Below are positions 34,256 to 46,689 of a DNA stretch of 64,000 nucleotides, piece by piece. The stretch lies in assembly GCF_945859685.1 (NCBI RefSeq), contig NC_079148.1, positions 123,957,621 through 124,021,620 on the forward strand, in the 5' to 3' direction. Numbering within the stretch: the first letter of the stretch is position 1; every line of letters starts with the position of its first letter. Below the pieces are notes generated by a model. That model had not been told where the DNA came from. It saw only the letters and a list, made by a program, of their open reading frames with translations, and ran no database searches. Made by a program: the position numbers and the translations under genes. Origin of the DNA: Eupeodes corollae (lineage: Eukaryota; Arthropoda; Insecta; Diptera; Syrphidae).

Positions 34256-36489
34256 CTCTCACACAAACGTGTGCTGATGAACTAAAGACAGTATATTTTA
34301 CGTCTATCATAAAAGCTTAGCCTTTGAAAAGGTCTATCTCTAAAAATGTTCGGATCTTGATATTCTATTTCTATTTTATTGTAAGTTGAAGTTTATTTGT
34401 TTGTATTCTCAAATCAGATCCCTAAACATTGTGTAAGCCTTCCGGTTAAGTGACGTTACGTAACTTAAAAATGCTTTGTATAAGGCTCTGGACATCCGCT
34501 TAACTTTTTATTTAAATTAACAAATTAATTAGTTTTGCTTAACAGTTTTGTTGAATTATAATGAATTCTCGTGCATTCTATTATTGCCTATCTACAATGC
34601 CATTAAAATTCTTAAGCACTTTCTTTCATTCAATTCTATACAATCTTTAACTAAGTATTATGCACTAAGAAAGTCGTTAAACAAATAGAGTTCAGAAAAA
34701 TTTACAAATTATTTCCTTTTAAGAGTTCACATCCTGTGCGAAAAAGTAGGAGGAACAAAAGAAAGAAAAATAGAGTGGAATAAAATAATAAGTTAAAAAA
34801 AAGAAGAAAATTAAGATCCTTCAAAAGCACAACGACATACACATTTCTTATACAAAAACAACATAAAATGGGAGGCGGAAAAGTGGTCATTTTTATAAAT
34901 GAGTTCACAAATTGCTGGGAAATCATAAGTAATTGCATTGAGTGTGTGAAGTTAGCTCTTAAGCCAACATGATTTATGAAGGCACTCACGCAGTCCTTGT
35001 GCAAGGGTCAAAGGAACATATCGAACCACACCGCCAGGACGACGAACGATGACGACAAGTATTAGAGTATGGCGAGTACTATATTCGATGAAGATGACGA
35101 GGACGAAAAGTTATAGAGCAACAGCCTTCACTTCACTACGTTTCGTTTAGTTTGGTCGTCATTCATTTTCGGAGGTTTGGTTTTTTTTTTGGTCCCTTTA
35201 TTTTTGGATCCCAACACAACATTTCATCAGGAAGCAGACTTTTATTAGCTTTTTTTGGGGAAGGGTATATACTAGTTGAGAAATGGGATGCCATCATCGT
35301 CATTGGTTGCTGCTATAAAAAAGGACTGTGAGCACATATTTTAACTATACGTGATGGAGAATACAGCTTTTTATGTTGTTTTTGTTTTTAATGAAAAATA
35401 GGGTGTTTTTTTCGTTATAAGTTATTTTATTTTTCTCATACAATCCTATTGTGTGTTTCCATTTATGAGGTTTGTTTGTATGCTTTCTTTTCTACAGGTG
35501 AAAGCTTTTGTGCTTGTCTTTGTATTCTTTTCTTTTACGTATAAATGCAAAATAATGCAACAGTTGTCAAAGCTAAACAAAATGTGAATGGCAGCCTTAG
35601 AAACTAGGTATTACCTCAAGAGAAAACAAAACCACATCGTTCGCTAAGTATATTTGAAGGTTACTCTAGCTACCAAACCTACCTATACCTTCCTATACCT
35701 TCTTTAAATGAACCTACAAAGTCACAATATATGTACATAAAGTTGGTTGGAAGGTATGTAGGTACACCTAGCTCACACCTAACTATACCTTTTAGGAGGC
35801 ACCTTCTTTTTCCTATCTACCTAGACCTACCTATTTAGTAGTACCCCTACCTTCCATTAGAGCCGATTATGTTATATTTTTGTTGTTTCTATTAAATGTT
35901 AGTAGATACAACAATTACATGGGAGATTCAGTTTTGATATTGATATAATAGGATTTGTTTGACATTTAAGCTTAACATGTCTATATGTCGCCTTACTATA
36001 CTTTACGAAAATATACACGCTGCTCTGGCGAGAGTGTCATTGCCATTGGTCACGCGAGTACAAATTTATTAGTTGTGTTTAATATTTTTAGGTTATGATT
36101 TTTGTTGTGCGTTTTTATATGATTTTTATGTTATAGCTAATTACAAGGATAGCAACGTTTTGAAATGTAGCAGATGTTTTTTTTGTTTTGTTTTTTGTTA
36201 GACGGTTTTTATGATCGATTACTGCTTCTTGTTATTTATGGGAACTCTCACGAGGTGTATTCTAACAAAAGAAACAACAAATTGACATGATTTTTAATAG
36301 CAAGTACACACTCCTTGATATTTCCAAGCAGGAAGTAGGAGTATCGGATATGGTAATAATCTACTGAAAGGGAACGGGAGGTATATTCCAAGGACCTGGA
36401 TTTTTATGTTCGCTATTTCTATATAAAAAAATATATATTTCATATTTATGTTTTTGAGATTGATGAGATTCATATAGTAATGCATTTTG
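34256..36489. other. unique stretch with triplet runs and AGGTATAGG-type words
   Basis: GACGA/GATGA runs lie at 35030-35110. 35670-35870 is dense in ACCTACCTA/ACCTATACC words, including three TAGGTAG heptamers on the minus strand. Frames are short and unrecognised (a hydrophobic 100-codon minus frame, 35004-34702, is repeat-driven). Confidence 0.45.
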
Positions 36490-36995
36490 TAGGTTTTGAT
36501 TTTTTGTTATAAAACTTTCAATTCAATTTTTCTCATAAGATAAAATTAGATTCAAGCAAAAATCTCAAAGGTTCGAACAGTTATTTTAGTCGAAAGTCAG
36601 GTTTTACTAACTTTTACTATTTTTTTGTTTTTATTTTTCGTAAAAAAACTGTCAATAATCTCAAATTTTTGAAAAGATATTTGAGTAGAAATTCAATTTT
36701 GACCAACTTAGCAATGTTTTTATTAAGAAAAAAACAATCTATTCGAGTTTTCTTAAAATTTTACCAGATGTTTAAAACGTCATTTTTCGTTTCACAAAAC
36801 TGTTTTGGAGATAAAAGCATTTTTTGTTCGTAAAATTTTCGAGGTGAACATTTTTTTCAGTTTTTTGATTTATAAAAAAAACGTCATTTGGATTTTTTTT
36901 TAAATATACTTGTTTGGTATCAAGTTACAGAATATTATATAAAATGTAATTCTAGTCTCTAACGTTGTTGGGTTAACCAAAATGTTTACCTTACC
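36490..36995 (+). repeat. HRE repeat fragment (3' core, no terminus)
   Basis: Core pieces include AAATTTTTGAAAAGATATTT, AAATTTTACCAGATGTTTAA and GGTTAACCAAAATGTTTACC. It stops just before the usual microsatellite, where the RTE-like fragment begins. Both ends are missing. Confidence 0.8.
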
Positions 36996-37002
36996 GGACA
37001 GA

Positions 37003-37372
37003 CATATAAAGCAATAACAATAAAGCTGTATAAGGCCCTCATCATCCCCGTCCTGCTATACGGTGCAGAAGCGTGATAAAACCGGATGAAAGCACCTTGG
37101 GTCGTTTCGAGAAAAGTTCTTCGTGTGATCTAGGCTCCCGTATGCACAGAAGTGGAGTGGATTAGAAGATGGAACGACGAGCTGTACGGCCTGTAGAGCG
37201 ACGGAGACTTCGCCAGAAGGGTAAAAGTAAAACGATTAAGATGATACTTAGAGCCCATGAAAACCAATGCTCTGACTCGGGAATTCTTCGAATTCACACC
37301 TACAGGAGAAGTTTGTTGGTTGAGTCCCAGACAGGACTGTAGCGGAACCTTAAGTAAGTAAGTAATAAATGA
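37003..37372 (+). pseudogene. RTE-like LINE 3' fragment
   Basis: Plus-strand text includes IKLYKALIIPVLLYGAEA, a damaged RKVLRVI block, VCTEVEWIRRWNDELYGL, FARRVKVKRLRW and NALTREFFEFTPTGEVCW, with stops between them. The order matches the end of the LINE at 10.1-11.3 kb. The tail is CTTAAGTAAGTAAGTAATAA, and short tandem tails of this kind are usual for RTE-type elements. 5'-truncated, as is normal for LINE copies. Confidence 0.8.
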
Positions 37373-37640
37373 TAAAATCTCACTTCATTATAAACATCAA
37401 AAAGAAATTTTAAGTTCCATTAAGATTGCTTGCTTCTTAATCCAAAGAGTCTGTTTGAAAATAGTTTTTCTTCAAATTTACCTGCAAAATTATTTTTGGG
37501 TCAGAAGTTTTAATGTTATTTGATTTTTCAAAAATGTTGGTTTGTTTTCACGATATCGAAGTTAAAGCAATAAATTCCTTGTGGAAATAGAATGTATTGG
37601 AATTGGTTTATAAATTCATAAGAAAATTGAAAAACAACGT
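37373..37640. other. short AT-rich gap
   Basis: Nothing recognised. Confidence 0.4.
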
Positions 37641-37960
37641 AACGGTTCTATACGGGGTACCCTTTTGGAGAAATAGTTAAGAAAAAGTTCAGTTAAAACA
37701 AAATTATTAAAAATGTCGTTTTTGAGAAAATTCGAATTCTCGATTTTCGTCCAAAAAATATGTACTGTTATTCTTTTGTCTTAAAAAATGAAAAAAAAAA
37801 ACAGTAACCCGAATTTGCTTAAAAACCTTAATTTCCAAGTTTGAACTCGATGGACCCAATGGTTTGAACTGTACAGGCGAGGGGTATTTTTTCGACTTCT
37901 ATACCGTCTTAGTGTCATGTTTGATTAAAATCTCGAGTTCTTCTTATCTTTATGACATAA
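37641..37960 (+). repeat. dispersed repeat Q, copy 1
   Basis: It shares an ordered series of words with 51030-51400: GGTACCCTTTTGGAGAAATA (GGTACCCTTCTGGAGGAATA there), TTGAGAAAATTCGAATT, AAACCTTAATTTCCAAGTTTG followed by AACTCGATGG, and GATTAAAATCTCGAGTTC. No coding content. The family is unidentified. Confidence 0.6.
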
Positions 37961-38762
37961 GACAACATAATTTACAAAATATCAAAATCTTTGATAGTGT
38001 AGCATGTTCTGATTTGTTATTAAATTTTCCTCTAAAGTGCACATAACGCAATGCACGTAATGTCGCTATAAAACTTTTCAAACTTGACTAATAATCAACA
38101 ACCACAAAAGATGCACCTCTTGATTGTAGTTTCATTATAGAGTATGTTTAGATATTCTAATTGAAAACTTACCACGCACTTAGACCGGGCCAGTGAAATA
38201 TGGACTGACAAAGCTGCCTTTATATTCAAAACGTAACTTCACGTAAGTTAATTTCATTAACTCTTCTATACAGATACTCATCAGGTGAACTTTGTATAAA
38301 AGAATTAGTTGCGGTTGTGCGTTAGAAAAACATAAACATTAGGGAAGGTATGCAATCTTGTATTTTCTTCAAAATTATCTAAAATCAGGATTTACTCTTA
38401 GAGAAACTTTTGCTTTTGCATTTCAACATGTAAAAAATAAATTCAAACACAGTGTTCCCCGCTTAATTTCTATTCCATCAATTGTAGACAAAAAAATTCT
38501 TAAGTAGAGTAGCTTTGATATTGTTTATTTACTCGTATAATTTATCCTCAAATGATGCAGCTGACAAATAGAAACTATGAACATTTTCTATGGATAATAC
38601 ATTCATCCCAAACCTTTTCACTTAAAGGATCAGAAATTGCCTAATTGGCTTTTTATCGCTTTGAAATTTAAAGTTGAAAAATTGATAGACTCTTGTAAGA
38701 TTAGCTTTCTCATTTAAATTTACTTAGATCTTGATTTAAATCCGGTCATTTTGGATTGTAAA
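37961..38762. other. AT-rich stretch without recognised feature
   Basis: Nothing recognised. Confidence 0.4.
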
Positions 38763-38952
38763 GCCCGTGGTGTACCAAATGGTAAGCAAGTAGGGCTGTC
38801 ATGCCAGAGGCCTTGGGTTCAATTCCTCCAATGCAATACGAATTTTTTTCACGGATACCATTTTTGACAGCATTACTCCCACATAGGAATGGTTGAGTGT
38901 TGTTAGTCACTTTAGTTCTTAACGGACTGTTACCCTACCTAATTTATTAACT
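38763..38952 (+). repeat. tRNA-derived SINE copy 4
   Basis: It starts GCCCGTGGTGTACCAAATGG, with B box-like GGGTTCAATTCC at about 38816-38827, preceded by CATGCCAGAGGCCTT. An internal deletion removes the middle. The 3' end keeps GGTTGAGTGTTGTTAGTCAC and AACGGACTGTTACCCTACC, then AATTTATTAA, which matches the 3' tail of the 10.6 kb copy. Confidence 0.8.
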
Positions 38953-39835
38953 TTTAAATTAATATTGAACAACTTTTAGAAAACTTTAAATCATTAAATG
39001 CCGTTACAGTAAACAAATTAGTCATTAAGATTTCAAATCGTCAATTTATACAAAAATTAATTACTTTCGTGGTTATATCGAATTTTCGTTATTCTCAACT
39101 TTAAAAATTTTTCCAAAGCTACGTAAAATTATACTTTCTTTCGAAAGTAACTTCAGGAAAAATGAGAAAATTTATATTAAAATAGTTCCATTATATTGAA
39201 ATTGTATATGTCAACTTACTTTTACGGAAAATTGAATCTCCCGCCTACCGTATTTATCTGTCTACTTTAATATTTGGAAAACTTTTAGATATCTTTATGA
39301 TATTTTTCTAATTATATTCGAGGATCTTAGTTGGTAGCTTAGATAAGTAATTAAGCTAACCTTATAAACAGTCATAAACATGGTATTCAAAAGCATCCCT
39401 TTTGGTCGAATCAATTAGCGCCTTAAATTGTGTTGATGTAATAAACTTCTGCGGATTGAGAAAGGGTTATATATATAATGGATTTATATAATGACATTTC
39501 AGTGACGCTAAAGCTATTTCGTTGCGGAAATCAGGTCTTTGAAATATATTTTGAAAAGTTCATCAAGCTCGTTTTTCAACTCTACAGTTACGGTTTCCGA
39601 AATAATTAGGCCATATATTTTTAGAAATAATGCAGTTCCTTAGACTGTTACTGAAAAATTGAGATAAATTTACATTAAATACATTTCATACAATACAAAA
39701 CTCTTACGTTCTTAGCAAGTGGTTTTAATTCAACAAAATAGCGCCAAGAGGAATATTTAACCTTTTCACCAGTGAGCAAGGGTCGATCATTAGCGGCGAA
39801 CTCTTTTACATCAATGTCAACATAATCTGAAATCT
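38953..39835. other. AT-rich stretch without recognised feature
   Basis: Nothing recognised. Confidence 0.4.
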
Positions 39836-41051
39836 AAAAAAAGAGGCTGGGATGCGACCCAGACTGATAACTTCCCATCCCGTCTGTCGATTTGTCTTGC
39901 TTAAAAGTTTGTCTATATATGGACTGGTATCAATTTTTACCAAATTTGCGTACTATTTTTTGTAGATTTTATTTTTTATGAAAAAACGGACTGTTGGATT
40001 TTTATATAAAAATTACTGAATATCGAAAACAATATTTTCTGTGAAATAAAATAAGTTTCAAGCCAATATTTTTAAGTTTTGAAAAGCTATTTGAGTCGAA
40101 AGTAAATTTTTACGAAGTTTTAGTATTGTTTTTTTTTAGAGTTTTATTTTTTGTAAAAAAAACTGTCGATTCGATTTTTTTAAAATTTTACCAAATGTTG
40201 AAAACAATATTTCTTATGAGATAAAATTACTTTGAAGCCAATATTTAAAATTTTTGAAAAGATATTTGAGTCGAAAATCAATTTTTACCAACTTTTATAC
40301 ATTTTTTTTTAGGTTTTTATTTTTTGTAAAAACACTGTCAATTCGATTTTTCTCAACATTTTTAGAAATGTTGAAAACAATATTTCTTATAAGATAAAAT
40401 AAGCTTGAAGCCCAAATTTCAAGTTTTTGAAAAGATATTTGAATGGATATTCAATTTTTACGAACATTGAGTAATGTTTTTTTTAGATTTTTATTTTTTA
40501 TAAAAAAACTGTCAATTAGATTTTTCTCAAAATTGTATCAGATGTCGAAAACATTATTCTTCGTTGCACAAAATTGTTTTAGGGATGAAATCATGTTTCA
40601 GTCGTAAAATTTTGGAGGTGACAAATTTTTTTTCAGTTTTATTGATTTAAAAAAAAACCGTTATATTGATTTTTTCAAAAAATATGCTTGTTTGGTATCG
40701 CGTTACAATATATTATATAAAATTTAATTCAAGTCTCTAGAGTTTTTGGTTCGTAAGATATTTAGGGTTAACCAAAACTTTTATTTTATTTATGGTAAGA
40801 AAATCACCAACGCAATTTTCTTGAGAGCCTTTCTGCATCTTTTTGCAGATATCTCTTCTGGTTCTTGAGCTATGGACAACGAAAAAAACGTGACGGACGT
40901 ACGGACGTACGAACGTACGAACACACGCACACACAGACATCTTTCTAAAAATCTTTTATTTCGACTCTAGGGACCTTGAAACGTCGAGAAATGTTAAAAT
41001 TTTTAATTTGACAAATCGGACCCGTTACAATAACTTCCTATGGGAAGTTAA
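39836..41051 (+). repeat. HRE repeat copy F4 (complete, short 5' form)
   Basis: About 1.2 kb with both ends: AAGAGGCTGGGATGCGACCC, TAACTTCCCATCCCG, core units, TCTCTTCTGGTTCTTGAGCT, a CGTACGGACGTACGAACG microsatellite near 40897-40920, and the perfect hairpin TAACTTCC/TATG/GGAAGTTA at 41031-41050. Flanks are unrelated AT-rich DNA. ATAA follows the hairpin, as in three other copies. Confidence 0.95.
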
Positions 41052-41516
41052 TAAGAGTGACATGGAGGTTAATGTTTATGTGTTTATGCTAGATAGATCA
41101 ACAAAAAATATTTTAAAAACAAAGCAGTCAAGATAGTGCTATTAAAGTCTTTCTTAACTATGTTATTCTCCTAATACTTTGTGGCAAGAAAGATGCTTTT
41201 AAAATTCCTGCTGTAGGCATAGGAGAGTTGTGCAGATTTGAATGCCCATTGTGTCGGGGAAACCAACAGTTTGGCTTTTAAGTCTATTACACTTAATGTC
41301 TTAATATGTATGTCAAATGGTAGAAGGTGCAGAATTAAATTTTAGGCATCTGTTGGGAAGGATAGAGAAGCCGTGGAATGGCCACTAGCTTTTTTTGGTT
41401 GATGTTGTATATCTTGATATTCGGAAAGGCACCACAAAATCGAACCATAAGACAAAATAGGTCATACATTTTTGAACAAGCGCTTTTAAATTTAAGCCCA
41501 TTTCTTTTATTAACAT
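41052..41516. other. unassigned stretch with a minus-strand open frame
   Basis: The minus frame 41607-41335 contains FCLMVRFCGAFPNIKIYNIN and AIPRLLYPSQQMPKI. It reads as protein-like but I cannot assign it, and it runs into the HRE fragment to its right. It may be an old transposon coding piece. I see no intact start or promoter. Confidence 0.25.
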
Positions 41517-41880
41517 CCAACTGAAAGATATTGTAATCGGTCAGATTTGTCGTACTAAAATTGTGTTTATTTTCTAGACGTTTAAAGGTCCCTAGAATCG
41601 AAACCAAAAATTTTTAGAGAGTTGTAAGTGTGTGCATTCGTACATCTGGGATACCATTTTCGTTATACATATCTCATATTTCGTTGTCCATGTCTCAAGA
41701 GCCAGTTAAGATAATGACTTGTAGGTATTTTGTTTACAGATAATAATAGAAGTAAAATTTTAAATTTTTTTGGCTGCCCTTAAATAGCTCACGAAAGAGT
41801 GACTCTAGCGACATTAATTACATTACATATTATTAACTGTGACGTGATACCAAATTTTTCCATTTGACTTAAAATATTAT
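41517..41880 (-). repeat. diverged HRE 3'-end fragment
   Basis: Reversed and strongly diverged HRE 3' block: GATATTGTAATCGGTCAGAT, GTCCCTAGAATCGAAA, TTTCGTTGTCCATGTCTCAA, then GTGACGTGATACCAAA at the core side. The microsatellite has decayed to GTGTGTGCATTCGTAC. Probably one of the oldest copies in the window. Confidence 0.7.
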
Positions 41881-44640
41881 TATTTATATTCTATTTAAGT
41901 TTGATGGATGAGTTGCAGGGTGCGTCGCATCTTATCATTTTTATTTTTATCAACTAAGTTAAAAGATATCAAATGTCTGTTTTTTAGGGTTTTTAAAACC
42001 ATCAAAGCTGATAGTGCAGAAAAGTGCTCACAAGCCTTAACTCCACATTCCTCACTATCCATTAGATACCCCAATCAAGAAAAAAAAACAACATCTTCTC
42101 TGGTATTTCAAAATCGCTTTCAAAGAAGTTTTTTCAGTTTCTCTTTTTTTTAAGAAATGTTTGACTTTACCATGGAGGTGGAAAATGTTTTGCATATAAT
42201 TGGCAGCTTACACTTGTAATTGACCGTTTAATTTGATTTTGCTTTTGGTAGTTAAGGAAAGGCGAGGAGCACGGGTGGGGTAGAGGGTAGTTGGGAGGTT
42301 GAGTTTTTAAGTACTTTTTGTTTAAAATCGATGTATGAAACCGAACCAAACAGAACCACCCCATCCATTAAAACTTCAACAACGTACCACCCTCCGCCAA
42401 CGCCAACCCCACCTTCCTAGTTCGGGAATATTTATTAACTTTTGAAGTGTTTTGTTTTTTTTTGCTCTTTTCCTTCTTTTGCTCGTGCGCCCGTTTCTAA
42501 GTGTATTGAGTTGAGACTATACGAAAAATATTAATGAAAAAAAAGCGACGATACTATGGAGAAGCCACTTAGCGTCATCGTCGTCGTTGAATTGGACGGA
42601 GAAAACTTTCCTAACTTTGTCCGTCCGCAAAGCTTAAGTATTCGATTCATCGTTTTTAATTATTTTTATTTATTGTTTTCCATATTCGCCGTTTATACAT
42701 AAAAGTGTACACTTACCTACATCCCTACCTTACCACTTCCCTTCAACTGAACATCTACCTCCTCTGCGTATATGTGAATTTGTGCGTAGGTACAGGCTAC
42801 ATGCGGTACAAGGCAGTTTTTGCATCAGTTACTGGAGAGGCAATTACTGATGGTTATATTCTTTGATGGTTGAGAATGGGTGGGCGAAAGTGTGGGGGAA
42901 GATGGGGGGGGTGAGACGAGTAGCAAACGCTTTGGCAGCTAGGAGAGCAATATCCAGACGCTTCCCTTTGTCCTTATAGCAACAACTCCACTGACTGACT
43001 GTACCCTGGCCGCCCTTTAGAAAGATGGCTTGTGCGGTTTATAACTGCGACGAGTGGGCGAATAAATGAGCGTCGACTTGTTGTTTTGTGTTTTAATACC
43101 TTTTTTCCGCCCTTTACTCCCTGATTTATTATTGTTTGTTTCATGCATTTAAAGGCTGCACCCATTAAACAACAAACAACAACAGAAAAAAGGCACAAAG
43201 AACAAAATAGAAGGCATAACAACAAGTCCCGCGCTGAATAGTAACGTCGTCGACGACGACGAGAGACGGGCTGGCGGTGCCGTCGACGGGCATACCCTCT
43301 TGGCAGCGGCCCACCCATGTACCAAAATGTATATGTACATACATGTATATTGTCCATGTTTCAAAGCCCCAAAGTCCAGTCTACTGTGATTTTCGCAAGA
43401 GTTGATGCGTTTCACAGGCCAATGCATCTGCCATAAAGAATAAATTAAACACTCGTCGACTTTTGACTCTCAGTGTTCGGTGATGGCGATAGCGATGGCG
43501 ATATGGCGGGAGAGTTGGCGCTATAGTTTTGCGTACAAATTGAATTTCGTGTTGTAATCCCGTTGGGGTGCATCCGGTGTATAACTTTCTACTATGGTAT
43601 GTGCGGCATATCAACGCAGCAGCAACGGCCATTTTTGTTCACTGTGTACAATTGTTTTACTTTTTTTTTAACGTTACGTTTTTTGTTTTGTTTGGAAACT
43701 GCTGACTAGCTAGCTAGCAACCAGTAGTTGAAGGATTAATTGTTGTGGTGCTGTTGTTGTTGTTATTGTTGTTTGGAGCTGTTGGAGATGAGTTTTATAC
43801 ACAATTTATTTATATTTTTTTTGTTTTGTTTTAATGATAAGTGGTTGGATTAACCGAGTTTAATATTGATTCTTTTGTTGATGGTACTCGGTTTTTATTT
43901 TTGGAAACCTTATTTGCTGTCAAAAGCATTGAAAAAAAAAAGATTCTGATGAATTGCTTAATTTCGTATAAGAGAATTCAATTTTGTGGCAATTTTCAAG
44001 GTTGAATGAACAGTGAACCCAAACTATGATGTAACTACTAGTGAGGTTTACTAGGTGAAAGCATGGTTAGCCCTCAAAACAAAACTATGCACAAGCTACA
44101 AGATATGTAATAATTACATATTTGTATTTTAAGAAAAAAACGCAATCCATATAAATAGGAAAATCAAACACACCTTTAAAGTTATATTTTGAGTTGAACA
44201 AAATATGTAAATGACAATATTTAGCCCTTACAGTAAGTGCTAAAAAAATGGACTTATATAGTAAGGGAAAAAATATGTGTTGACTGCTAGTCCATGGCAT
44301 TATTTATTTTTAATACTGAAATAAGTATTAACTATTATTAACTAAACCATACCTTAGCTGAGCCAGGAAGAAATTTTAACATAAACTGGTTTTAAGAGGT
44401 CAACATGTACCCATTACATATTTATGTAGAATTTTCCAGTAAGAGGTATCATCTTCAATAGTGTGCTATCTCGACAGATGTTAATTTTAGAGCTGTTAAC
44501 TTTTGACATGTAACGAGTAAAAACTACGGTATTATAAAAAATGAAATTCCCTACAAAAATTTAAAACATTACAATCACAGTTTTCTTTTTTGATCTGTCT
44601 TCGGGAATTATCTTCTTGTACGAAAATTATAGTTCTTGGG
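41881..44640. other. unique stretch, partly GC-richer, with simple repeats
   Basis: 42.5-43.6 kb has triplet and hexamer runs: TCGTCGTCG near 42580, a GTCGTCGACGACGAC palindrome near 43247-43261, and GCGATGGCGAT near 43490. These create arginine/proline-rich frames (43357-42974 and 43632-43381 minus) without family resemblance. GTT runs lie near 43750-43770. No gene supported. Confidence 0.45.
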
Positions 44641-44649
44641 AATAATTAG

Positions 44650-45170
44650 TGATGTAAAGAAAAGAATCTCAGCAAAGCAGATAGATTACCATAAACGTCA
44701 TAACTTTGCGAATAGAGGTATTTAAATGCATTAAACTTATCCGGACGCACACCGAAAAATCATCTCCAGTGATTAGGCCCATTTTTATATCGGAGGGTAG
44801 GGTAATCAGCAAACTATTATATTGAGTCACGTAAAGCATTCCACATTCGCGTAGTGCGGCTAAAGAAAGGATCTCTGTACTAAACAGAGCATCTGAAATT
44901 GGGCTCAAGGGTAAACTGATGGGCATTCCTAGCAGTATGGGTATTAAGGTTGAATCGTTTGAGGGGAGGAATGCAATTGGCTTTTTCTCTGGAGCACTGT
45001 TTGTAAAAATAACGATAAAACATGAGTAAAATTTTTAGTTTTTAAAAATTTAAGAACATTGAAAAGATTTGTATACTTAACCAAGTCAACATTGCTTTGT
45101 TGTTTTAAGTCTTCGATTATGGTCTCAAAATACGTATTGGGCTTTATTTGTGAAAGTTTAGTAGTCATTG
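44650..45170 (-). pseudogene. probable LINE C-terminal remnant
   Basis: Two overlapping minus frames (45168-44944 and 44926-44669) read in order TKLSQIKPNTYFETIIEDLK, LFNVLKFLKTKNFTHVLSLF, then MPISLPLSPISDALFSTEIL, SLAALRECGMLYVTQYNSLL and ITLP. The series resembles the end of CR1/Jockey-type LINE proteins, where a short basic-helical stretch precedes an S.R..R.WN.LP motif. Here that motif has decayed to ALRECGMLYVTQ. The assignment rests on order and spacing, so it is tentative. Confidence 0.45.
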
Positions 45171-45884
45171 AATTTTTGTCTTTGGTCTAAAAATAACTTT
45201 AACCTTATCTACCTAATACAACAAACATCAGTGAAAAAAAGACATTTGAAATTTAAAATCAGGTAAGGTATAAAAACCCGCTGAACCTTGCAAACGATTT
45301 AATTTCCAGTAAAATCATAACATTGCCCGAGCCCCATATATGCTGATGGTAATAGTGCGCAATCTGTCCATGTCCATATGCATCCCATCATTTGCATCCG
45401 TAAATCATCGCCATCGCTGTACGTACACAATCCGATAAGCTATTTTAACCATCCAAATACGCTAGACAAATGCGACAGCCGACCATGGCCTCTCCCGTAT
45501 ACGCTGCTTTGCTCGTATAGTTTCAAATTAAGATTATATTCCTAGTCCCAGTTTGATACGATGACACTGGTGCACAAACCTCCCAAAACCATTCCCACCA
45601 TCACCCAACGACCCGAAAACTAAGCATCACTTGCTTCTGGTGAACTGGACCATACGTCGCGTCGTTTAAGCATCCCGCTGCCATCCACCCACTCTGAACC
45701 CGCAAAGGTTCGTATCACCATAGCTAATCGGGAACACATCGAATCGTCGCATGCCACTCTCGAGAGTTGAAACCCATGCCATTATCCAGCAATGTTGAAG
45801 TATTTCAAGTCCAAGTTGGTGGTCCACAGTGGATGTAGGCAGATATGTATATGTTTGTAACAACACTCATGGTTCAAAATGGCT
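45171..45884. other. GC-richer unassigned stretch
   Basis: 45300-45880 is richer in C and CpG than its surroundings, with many CATC/CCATCG words. A 66-codon minus frame (45866-45666) is present. No family, splice or promoter evidence. Confidence 0.35.
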
Positions 45885-46172
45885 TCACAACTGATGCAAA
45901 CGCAGAGCAGCGCTATCACTATGGTTGGCCGAGCGGCCGCGGAGCAGCGCGTCCGTCGTGTCGTGCCTCAGGCTAGGAAAGCGCAACAAATTTATCGCAT
46001 TTGTGGGACGATAGAAGCAGCGAAAGGCCTCTTTAATGTTATTATCCGAACGTTCAGCGATGATTAGTGCGTCATAATGCGTAATTGTTATTTGAATGTT
46101 ACCGTATTTTGAGCTTAAAATAACCCCTCTTCCACCTTTTACTCCTGATGCAAGCTTGTTGTCTATCGGCAC
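45885..46172 (-). CDS. unidentified 95-codon open frame
   Basis: The frame opens MPIDNKLASGVKGGRGVILS then SKYGNIQITITHYDALIIAE, and ends SDSAALRLHQL. Residues 1-45 look protein-like, with a glycine-rich turn and a beta-rich stretch. There is no signal peptide or membrane segment. The lower half also has an overlapping plus frame (45879-46067). I do not recognise it. Upstream bases (minus) continue with decaying frames, so this may be a fragment of an old mobile-element or retrocopied gene. Confidence 0.2.
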   Translation of the reverse strand: MPIDNKLASGVKGGRGVILSSKYGNIQITITHYDALIIAERSDNNIKEAFRCFYRPTNAINLLRFPSLRHDTTDALLRGRSANHSDSAALRLHQL

Positions 46173-46689
46173 ATAGTTGAGTTTGGCAAATGTCTATATT
46201 ACCTACATAAGTGTTATTATATGTGAAAAAGAGGTTTAGATTTACCAAAATTCTAGTCTTTATAATTATATAGCTCGAGGATTGCCATTAAAACGACGCA
46301 AGTGCAGGCAATATCGTGGTTGCGATGGTTATTGGTTGTTGGCATAAGTTATTTCAAAATATAGATAAATATAATAATCTTTTTTTTTTTGATTAAATTT
46401 TATAAAAAAAATATAAAATTTTATGAAGTTGAAACATTTTCAAAAAAAGAGGCTGGGATGCGACCCACACTGATAACTTCCCATCCCGTCTGTCGATTTG
46501 TCTTGCTTAAAAGTTTGTCTTTATGTACTCGTATCAATTTTTACCAAATTTGGGTACTCTTTTTGTAGATTTTATTTTTATATGAAAAAACGGACTGTTC
46601 GATTTTTATATAAAAATTACTGAATATCGAAAACAATATTTTCTGTGAAATAAAATAAATTTCAAGCCAATATTTTTAAGTTTTGAAAA

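Noticed and set aside
35311..35345. CTATAAAAAAGG TATA-like word
   Set aside because: No initiator at about 30 bp downstream.
42974..43632. Arginine-rich minus frames
   Set aside because: Produced by CGTCG/GCGAT repeats; no start context or relatives.
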